Assembly (NCBI GenBank): GCA_038328575.1
Contig: JBBQMD010000069.1
Span: 1 to 11,700, forward strand
DNA length: 11,700 nt
Direction: 5' to 3'
Source of the DNA: JACVCS01 sp038328575
GTDB lineage: Bacteria > Planctomycetota > Phycisphaerae > Phycisphaerales > UBA1924
Shown here piece by piece: positions 7,364-11,700 of this stretch. The translations under genes and the position numbers were made by a program. How positions within the stretch are numbered: position 1 is the first letter of the stretch; every line of letters begins with the position of its first letter. The notes beneath the pieces are model-generated. The model ran no database searches. It saw only the letters and a list, made by a program, of their open reading frames with translations, and was not told the DNA's origin.

Positions 7364-7564
7364 TTACTTCTGATCGATGCCGATGCCCAGCTTGGGCACG
7401 CTGATCCGCAGACCAGCGCGAACATAGCCGCTCTCAGCGCTGACGCGATGGTGCTGCTTCGGCATGCCAGAGATCGGGCAGGTCGTGACCGTGATCGGCT
7501 TCATCGCGTGATGGTTGCGACGACGACGGGTGCGGCCGTAGGAGACTTTTTGATTTGGGAGCAT
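7364..7564 (-). CDS. rpmF: 50S ribosomal protein L32, cysteine-poor form
   Basis: The 66-residue product has the basic N-terminus (VSYGRTRRRRNHHAMKP) and the L32 core TCPISGMPKQHHRVSAESGYVRAG (28-51). Canonical zinc-binding L32 reads CPxCG...HRxCxxCGYY. Here only C29 remains, and the other three cysteine positions are serine (S32, S42, S45), so zinc cannot be bound in the usual way. The C-terminal extension (LRISVPKLGIGIDQK) is longer than in many L32s. The ATG at 7564 is favoured because GAGGA lies 8 nt upstream; an in-frame TTG at 7579 overlaps that ribosome binding site. It is first in the rpmF-plsX unit, with a strong promoter at 7638-7666. Confidence 0.85.
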   Translation of the reverse strand: MLPNQKVSYGRTRRRRNHHAMKPITVTTCPISGMPKQHHRVSAESGYVRAGLRISVPKLGIGIDQK

Positions 7565-7637
7565 GCTCGGGTTCCTCAACTTCAGACACAGATCACACCA
7601 ACACGGCCATCCGCCGCATCATCTCGATGCGGAGAGA

Positions 7638-7666
7638 AAGATAGGGGCACTGGGAGCGCGGGTCAA
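7638..7666 (-). promoter_or_regulatory. Sigma-70-type promoter of rpmF-plsX
   Basis: The minus strand shows TTGACC (complement of 7661-7666), an exact 17-bp spacer, and TATCTT (complement of 7638-7643). Each hexamer matches consensus at five of six positions. The start point would be near 7631, giving a leader of about 67 nt to the rpmF ATG. Confidence 0.7.
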
Positions 7667-7668
7667 TT

Positions 7669-7706
7669 GGGCAGGGTGGCGGGTCGAGAAGGCAGGGAGG
7701 GCGGGG
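7669..7706 (+). other. G-run cluster with quadruplex potential
   Basis: Six runs of three or more G occur within 38 bases (7669-7671, 7674-7676, 7681-7683, 7695-7697, 7699-7701, 7703-7706), with loops of 1-11 nt. They begin three bases upstream of the rpmF -35 element. The pattern fits a G-quadruplex motif on the plus strand, which is the template strand for rpmF transcription. No function is shown. Confidence 0.5.
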
Positions 7707-7720
7707 AAGGCGAGGAAGGC

Positions 7721-7819
7721 GGGGAAGTGGCAGAGTGGCAAGGTGGCAAGGTGTCCCCAACGCCACTCCGCCACCTCCCAATCCGCCACTTTGCCACTCT
7801 GCCACTTTGCCACTTCCCC
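7721..7819. repeat. Octamer repeat arrays in inverted orientation
   Basis: The left arm (7721-7753) carries octamers GTGGCAGA, GTGGCAAG, GTGGCAAG. The right arm (7784-7819) carries TGCCACTT-type octamers on the complementary strand. The reverse complement of the right arm matches the left arm at 29 of the first 33 positions, so the whole could form a long imperfect cruciform or hairpin around a 30-nt centre. It lies between the rpmF promoter and tRNA-Lys. The 8-bp period argues against coding. Confidence 0.85.
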
Positions 7820-7879
7820 AAGTGGACTCGCCCGCCCAGCCGGATACCCTCAACCACCAAGCCGCGCCACCGCGGCGAC

Positions 7880-7952
<73 letters not shown>

Positions 7953-7989
7953 TTGCCTGATATTCCACCGGATCACACCGGAGGCCAAT

Positions 7990-8029
7990 CCCCACTAACT
8001 CCCGTGAGTTTTGGGGGGGGTTGTGTTTT
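7990..8029 (+). terminator. Possible terminator downstream of tRNA-Lys
   Basis: CCCCA (7990-7994) can pair with TGGGG (8012-8016), and AACTC (7997-8001) with GAGTT (8006-8010), giving a two-part stem with a small internal loop. A weak T-rich stretch (TTGTGTTTT, 8021-8029) follows after several G. It lies 38 bp beyond the tRNA. The T-run is interrupted and not adjacent, so this is tentative. Confidence 0.35.
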
Positions 8030-8156
8030 GGGCTTGGACGCCGTGGGACCGCTTGGGCGCGTGTATGTTGCCGAAATTGCTGCCGCGCAAACGGCCCCTC
8101 CAACACCCGCCTTGCTCTGGCATCAGCGGACCATGCTCGCCCGGCTCGGCCCTGTG

Positions 8157-8303
8157 ATCGCTCGCCGTGCATCGGTCGTCGGCGATCGTTCATCGATCAT
8201 CGCGCGCCGTGAATCGGTCAACAGCCATCGTTCATCGGTGAACGCGCCTTGTGCATCGGAGAACGGGGCGCGTTAACAGTCGCATGCGCTTCGTTCATCG
8301 TTC
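8157..8303 (+). repeat. Degenerate 21-bp tandem array, 7 units, with 42-bp super-period
   Basis: Seven contiguous 21-bp units start at 8157, 8178, 8199, 8220, 8241, 8262 and 8283. Unit positions 11, 12 and 15 (G, T, A) are identical in all seven. A typical core is CGTTCATCGGTC. Units 1 and 3 match at 19 of 21 bases and units 2 and 4 share ATCGTTCATCG, which suggests an alternating 42-bp unit. In one plus-strand frame the repeat reads as heptapeptides (IARRASV, IARRESV), but no credible gene contains it. Unit 6 is the most diverged. Confidence 0.75.
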
Positions 8304-8453
8304 AACGAGGGAGGGGGGGCGGTTGTTCTTGAGGGAAATCGGTCGTGGCGCTCCAGCAGCCCCACGAGTCGTCGATGCTCCGATCGACAGTCTGCCGGGC
8401 CCCCCCAGAACGCCATCCGACTTGCTCTCAAGGTGAGACAGGGGCCGTGCGCG

Positions 8454-8633
8454 ACGCCCGGCTCTTCAGGCCGAAGGCCTTGACCGTGCGTAGCCGGGGC
8501 GTGGAGGAGGCTCGGCGACGACACCCCCGGTAAGCGGGCACCCCCATACCTCTCTTCTTCTTGTTCCAGCAGCCTGAAAGGCTGCTCGTCATGGGCGATC
8601 ACGAACGGCACGTTAACCCCTTCGGGGTCCGGC
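8454..8633. repeat. Modular direct repeat, copy 1
   Basis: The block 8454-8589 (136 bp) is repeated at 8742-8877 with one mismatch (G at 8507, A at 8795). It is followed by an unrelated 19-nt segment (8590-8608) and then a 25-bp block (8609-8633) that matches copy 2 at 23 of 25 bases. It contains a GC-rich stem (about 8454-8463 with 8492-8502, one bulged G), an inner AGGCC-GAA-GGCCT hairpin (8468-8480), an 8-bp AGCAGCCT-GAA-AGGCTGCT hairpin (8568-8586), and ACCCC-TTC-GGGGT (8616-8628). The identity and many hairpins suggest a dispersed repeat or structured RNA. Confidence 0.9.
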
Positions 8634-8651
8634 GTGCCGTGGGCGTGCTGT

Positions 8652-8687
8652 CCGGGGGTCGCGCTCGAAGACTCGCTTGACCCCCGG
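8652..8687. repeat. Strong 9-bp inverted repeat between the two repeat copies
   Basis: CCGGGGGTC (8652-8660) and GACCCCCGG (8679-8687) are perfectly complementary, with an 18-nt loop that can add a short inner stem (GCG/CGC, 8661-8663 with 8674-8676). It sits between the two modular repeat copies, close to another triloop hairpin, CAGCCC-TTC-GGGCTG (8699-8713). No T-run follows on either strand, so it does not look like a terminator. Confidence 0.7.
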
Positions 8688-8741
8688 CTTCGAACGGCCA
8701 GCCCTTCGGGCTGATGACCAACACGACCACGATTCTCGCCC

Positions 8742-8920
8742 ACGCCCGGCTCTTCAGGCCGAAGGCCTTGACCGTGCGTAGCCGGGGCGTGGAGAAGGCT
8801 CGGCGACGACACCCCCGGTAAGCGGGCACCCCCATACCTCTCTTCTTCTTGTTCCAGCAGCCTGAAAGGCTGCTCGTAGAGTTCAGTTCCATCGCCACGT
8901 TGACCCCTTCGGAGTCCGGC
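8742..8920. repeat. Modular direct repeat, copy 2
   Basis: This is the second copy of the 136-bp block (8742-8877), followed by an 18-nt segment unrelated to that of copy 1 (8878-8895) and the conserved 25-bp block (8896-8920). Here the outer stem extends to 12 bp with one bulged G (8740-8751 with 8780-8792). The terminal hairpin (8902-8916) keeps full pairing on the minus strand through a G-U wobble, where copy 1 has a Watson-Crick pair. That is a mild hint that any RNA is read from the minus strand. Confidence 0.9.
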
Positions 8921-9055
8921 CGCCAAGGCCGGCAATCGCGGGGGCCGCGGCCGCCGTCGCCCTCGAACTCGTTCGCGTGCCCAGCCGCTTTCTCTTCACC
9001 GTCTGCCAGCCCTCCACCTCCAGCCTCATTCCGCTCGGCAGATACCCTGATACCA

Positions 9056-10339
9056 ATGACCGCAGCGCTCAGCCCCGTGCTCTGTCTCGGCGAAAGTCAC
9101 CGCCCGCCAAAGCCGCGGGTCGTTGTGGTTGCCCCGACATACAACCACGATCAGGCAGTTGCTGGCGTGCTGGCTGGGTTGGCTCAGTACAAACTTCCCA
9201 TCATCGTTGTGAATGATGGCGCAACGGACGATACCGAATCGATTCTCTCGCGGTGGACGCGGGCGGGCGTTGGTGAGGATCGCCACACTGTCACGCATCC
9301 GGTGAACATGGGAAAGGCCGCGGCTCTTCGCAGCGGTTTTGCGGAGGCAACGCGGCTCGGCTTCACCCACGCCGCGACGATCGATACCGACGGCCAGCAT
9401 GATCCTGCCGACCTGAGAGAGCTTCTCGATGCTTCGGCGGCGTGCTCCTGCGCACTGATCATCGGTGCCAGAGTGAGGGGAGGCTCCGGCGCGCCCTGGG
9501 CCAGCCGCATCGGTCGCCTGCTTTCGAACCGGCTCGTCTGGCTTGAGAGCGGCGTTTCGGTCTCAGACAGCCAATCGGGAATGCGTGTCTACCCGCTGGC
9601 CAGCATGCCGTCCCTGTCTGGATCAGCTTCGCGATACGGGTTTGAGACCGAGGTCATCACGCTTGCCGGATGGTCGAGCGTGCCGGTGATCGAGAGGCCG
9701 ATCCAGAATATCTACTGCGTCCCCGGCGGCCGCACGACGCACTTCAGGCTGTGGCGCGACACCCTGGCTTCGGTCGCGATGCACGCGAAGCTTCTGCTTC
9801 GCGCTCTCACTCTGGGACCAGCTCTGCTGAATCAGAACGACCAGCACCCCACCGGGACAATCCTACGAAGATTGGGCCGGTGGTTTAGCCCGCAGCGACT
9901 CAGACGGATGGCCCGCGGCGACGCGGCGTCGCAAGAGCGGCTTGCAGCCTCGGTCGGCGTCGGGCTGCTCATGGCGACCCTGCCGGTGTACGGCGTCAAG
10001 ACCGTGATCTGCCTGTGGATCTCAGGCCGATTCCGGCTTCATCCGCTGGCGGTGATCGGAACCTCCAGCCTCTCGACACCTCCGCTCGGACTTGTGTTCG
10101 TTGCCCTGTCGATCTGTGTCGGCGGTTTGCTGATAAATGGCAGTGTTCCCGATCTCAGCGCCATCGACCTCCGGCAGGCAGCGCAGTGGTCAACGGTCAA
10201 CGCGCTGCTCGTCGAATGGTTGCTTGGGAGTGTGATCGCTGGCGTCGCGCTCGGCCTGCTCGGCTACTCGATTGTGCGGGCGATTCTCACGCGCCCATCG
10301 CCTCCGCAAGCGACATCGTCTGGCGGTGCGGAGCCTTGA
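9056..10339 (+). CDS. GT2 glycosyltransferase fused to a DUF2062 domain
   Basis: The 427-residue product has an N-terminal GT-A domain of the dolichol-phosphate-mannose-synthase-like GT2 type: VVVVAPTYNHDQAVAGVL (22-39), IIVVNDGATDDT (49-60), VNMGKAAALRSGF (83-95), the metal/nucleotide motif TIDTDGQHDP (108-117), and SDSQSGMRVYP (170-180). From about 280 a DUF2062 domain begins, with hydrophobic segments near 298-325, 330-360 and 383-412 and the family-like GVGLLMATLPVYGVKT. It is probably a membrane-anchored transferase that moves a sugar to a lipid carrier or lipid-like product; the substrate is unknown. I start at the ATG at 9056. An in-frame extension back to 8849 would run through the modular repeat and is low-complexity. 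No Shine-Dalgarno is visible. The gene overlaps the convergent FAD enzyme gene by 53 bp. Confidence 0.85.
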   Translation: MTAALSPVLCLGESHRPPKPRVVVVAPTYNHDQAVAGVLAGLAQYKLPIIVVNDGATDDTESILSRWTRAGVGEDRHTVTHPVNMGKAAALRSGFAEATRLGFTHAATIDTDGQHDPADLRELLDASAACSCALIIGARVRGGSGAPWASRIGRLLSNRLVWLESGVSVSDSQSGMRVYPLASMPSLSGSASRYGFETEVITLAGWSSVPVIERPIQNIYCVPGGRTTHFRLWRDTLASVAMHAKLLLRALTLGPALLNQNDQHPTGTILRRLGRWFSPQRLRRMARGDAASQERLAASVGVGLLMATLPVYGVKTVICLWISGRFRLHPLAVIGTSSLSTPPLGLVFVALSICVGGLLINGSVPDLSAIDLRQAAQWSTVNALLVEWLLGSVIAGVALGLLGYSIVRAILTRPSPPQATSSGGAEP

Positions 10340-11648
10340 CTTCGATTCCGTGCTGCCCCGCGATGTTCGCCAGCGCGATCGGCGGCTCGTCAACAAGCCG
10401 GAAAGGCGGACGATGGGGCGCGAGCTCCCGATACTGTTGCAGCCAGACGAAGAGATCAAACGCGCGATGGCGCCACCGGAGCTTCCAAGGCTGCTGCGGG
10501 AAAACCTGGCCTGCGAGGATTGAGATGATCGCCCCCGGCATCTGCATCGGCCCGGTTCCATGCACAAAGAGCTCACGGAACGAGTGCTTGTAGTATGCGC
10601 GGATAAGCCGCCAGAACGGAGCGGTGCCGCGCTCGATGTAGCGGATGTGACGCCGGCGCGCAGACTCCGCGCTGAGGCGACCGCTGAGCATGGCGCCGGC
10701 GAGCTCCGCCGCGTGCGATGAGCCCATCATCGCCAGTGTCACGCCCGTGGAGAAGATCGGGTCCAGAAAGCACGCAGCGTCGCCGATCATAAAATATCCC
10801 GGCCCGGCGTACGGCCGGCACCGGTAGCTGAAGTCGGCAAGCACGACGTTCTCCGCGCTCCCGGTCGCGTCGCGCATCCGATGGCGGACCACCGGGCAGC
10901 GTGCGATCGCCCATTGCAACATTCGGGTGGGAGGAATGTCCAGCGTGCGAACAAACGACGGGCGCGTGACGAAACCCACGCTGGTCTTTGTCTCGCTCAG
11001 ACCGATCATCCAGAACCATCCCTCTTCACACATGAAGATCCCGGGATGACCGGACTCCTTTCCTGCAGGGCGTTCCACGTTCTCAAAGTGCTGGAAGTAC
11101 GCGACTTTCTGCAGCTCAGGCTCTTCGAAGTTCCGGCGCAGGTTCAGCGCGCGTCCGACCACTGTGCCGTGCCCAGACGCGTCGAGCAGCAGCCGACCCC
11201 GCACGGACCCCTCGGAGGTCTCGAGTTCCACCGCCCCTTTTTCAAGCCGGGTGATCCTCCTGACCGGGCGCTCTTCATAGACCTCCGCGCCTGCCTCGCG
11301 GGCTTGGTCGAGCAAGAGCTTGTCGAACTTCGAGCGCTCAATGTTGAACACCGGCGACCCCGGAATCAACCCGTCTTTAAAGGAGAACTTCCGCGTCGCG
11401 TGGTCGTTGCCGAAGCCGAACTCCGCTCCGTACTTCGGCACGTGCGTCAACGAAAGCACCGCTTGCTCGATCCCGAGTTGCTTGAGCAGCGGCGTCGTCC
11501 GCGGAAGAATCGACTCGCCGATGTGAAACCTCGGGTGCTTGTCCTTCTCAAGGACGCAGACGCTGAACCCCGCGCGGGCGAGCACGATCGCCGCTGTCGA
11601 CCCGGCCGGTCCTCCGCCGGCGATCACCACGTCGTAGTCAGTTTTCAT
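10287..11648 (-). CDS. FAD-dependent oxidoreductase of the halogenase/geranylgeranyl reductase type
   Basis: The 453-residue product has an N-terminal Rossmann motif VVIAGGGPAGSTAA (7-20), ARAGFSVCVLEKDKHPRFHIGESILP (24-49), the KYGAEF stretch (72-77), a second FAD motif DASGHGT (156-162), and IGDAACFLDPIFSTGV (288-303). The last contains the FxxPxxSxG pattern (F294, P297, S300, G302) described for single-component or variant-B flavin halogenases. The WxWxIP motif of tryptophan-type halogenases is altered to WFWMIG (211-216). K72 sits where halogenases carry a lysine, but I cannot confirm that it is equivalent. Similar proteins occur beside GT2-DUF2062 proteins in aryl polyene-like pigment clusters. 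Whether this one halogenates or simply oxidises or reduces is open. The ATG at 11648 has only a weak GAGAA upstream. Confidence 0.85.
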   Translation of the reverse strand: MKTDYDVVIAGGGPAGSTAAIVLARAGFSVCVLEKDKHPRFHIGESILPRTTPLLKQLGIEQAVLSLTHVPKYGAEFGFGNDHATRKFSFKDGLIPGSPVFNIERSKFDKLLLDQAREAGAEVYEERPVRRITRLEKGAVELETSEGSVRGRLLLDASGHGTVVGRALNLRRNFEEPELQKVAYFQHFENVERPAGKESGHPGIFMCEEGWFWMIGLSETKTSVGFVTRPSFVRTLDIPPTRMLQWAIARCPVVRHRMRDATGSAENVVLADFSYRCRPYAGPGYFMIGDAACFLDPIFSTGVTLAMMGSSHAAELAGAMLSGRLSAESARRRHIRYIERGTAPFWRLIRAYYKHSFRELFVHGTGPMQMPGAIISILAGQVFPQQPWKLRWRHRAFDLFVWLQQYRELAPHRPPFRLVDEPPIALANIAGQHGIEVKAPHRQTMSLAEAMGA

Positions 11649-11679
11649 AGGGTTCTCGCGTTCATGCCTTCATGCTGCC

Positions 11680-11691
11680 AATCGTACGATT
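11680..11691. promoter_or_regulatory. Perfect 12-bp palindrome upstream of the FAD enzyme gene
   Basis: AATCGTACGATT is self-complementary and lies 31 bp upstream of the FAD oxidoreductase ATG on the minus strand, at a distance suited to an operator or promoter-proximal site. The window ends too soon to see the rest of the upstream region, so no promoter can be assigned. Confidence 0.35.
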
Positions 11692-11700
11692 CATGCGATC

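Larger units (their letters stand above)
7953..9055. other. Repeat-rich intergenic region without a convincing protein gene
   Basis: These 1.1 kb between tRNA-Lys and the GT2 gene hold a possible terminator, a 21-bp tandem array (8157-8303), a modular repeat in two copies (8454-8633, 8742-8920) and a strong hairpin (8652-8687). Open frames exist, including a 220-codon one on the minus strand at 8273-8935. None resembles a known family, and they are explained by GC-rich composition and by the repeats. Apart from the elements listed separately, I see nothing in 8017-8156, 8304-8453 or 8921-9055. Confidence 0.7.

Noticed and set aside
8013..8034. G-rich stretch after tRNA-Lys as a quadruplex
   Set aside because: It has one run of eight G and one of three; loops and run number do not give a convincing motif.
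7953..8276. Plus-strand open frame starting (TTG) one base after tRNA-Lys and ending in heptapeptide repeats
   Set aside because: The start is implausible, overlapping the tRNA end and the putative terminator. Composition is unremarkable and the heptapeptides simply reflect the 21-bp DNA repeat.
8157..8303. CRISPR array interpretation of the tandem repeats
   Set aside because: Units are contiguous with no spacers and are too degenerate, and no cas genes are nearby.
8273..8935. 220-codon minus-strand open frame containing two in-frame copies of a 45-residue repeat
   Set aside because: It is long only because the region is GC-rich and the repeat offset (288 bp) is a multiple of three. The single difference between copies is synonymous in this frame, but one change is no evidence. 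There is no family resemblance, no ribosome binding site, and the content is hairpins.
8849..9055. N-terminal extension of the GT2 protein by 69 residues
   Set aside because: It would begin inside repeat copy 2 and is Pro/Ser-rich and low-complexity. The GT2 domain is complete from the ATG at 9056.

Overview
This GC-rich window looks like chromosome from an uncultured or little-studied bacterium. The likely group is Planctomycetota, perhaps the Phycisphaerae. That placement is an inference from overall gene character: a pseudokinase, a DUF4126 protein, a cysteine-poor L32, and abundant short hairpin repeats. No single marker here proves it. Coding regions are dense except for about 1.1 kb (7953-9055) packed with repeats.

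Layout. (1) 20-174: a self-contained initiator tRNA-Met unit on the minus strand, with a near-consensus promoter, a tRNA and an intrinsic terminator. (2) 395-1831: purD (purine synthesis), carrying an unusual insertion of about 37 residues. (3) 1870-2667: a kinase-fold protein that has lost its catalytic residues, read from its own sigma-70-like promoter and divergent from the next gene. (4) 2897-4417: hppD (4-hydroxyphenylpyruvate dioxygenase, tyrosine catabolism) followed 18 bp later by a two-helix small membrane protein. (5) 7666-4478, minus strand: rpmF-plsX, the classic ribosomal protein L32 and phospholipid-synthesis pair, then a DUF4126 membrane protein and an MTA/SAH nucleosidase. rpmF has a good promoter, and there is a possible attenuating hairpin between rpmF and plsX. 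(6) 7880-7952: tRNA-Lys(CTT). (7) 7953-9055: no convincing protein gene. It holds a degenerate 21-bp tandem array and a duplicated, hairpin-rich modular repeat of about 180 bp. (8) 9056-11648: a GT2 glycosyltransferase fused to DUF2062, convergent with and overlapping by 53 bp an FAD-dependent halogenase-like oxidoreductase. This pair has an accessory or secondary-metabolism flavour.

Most genes are housekeeping. The most unusual material is the noncoding repeats. There are two octamer-periodic arrays, a 21-bp array with a 42-bp super-period, and a modular repeat in which a nearly identical 136-bp block is followed by an 18/19-nt unrelated segment and then a conserved 25-bp block. Many of the hairpins here have exact GAA or TTC three-base loops. 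Secondary points of interest are the L32 with three of four zinc cysteines replaced by serine, the pseudokinase, the PurD insertion and the halogenase-like enzyme.
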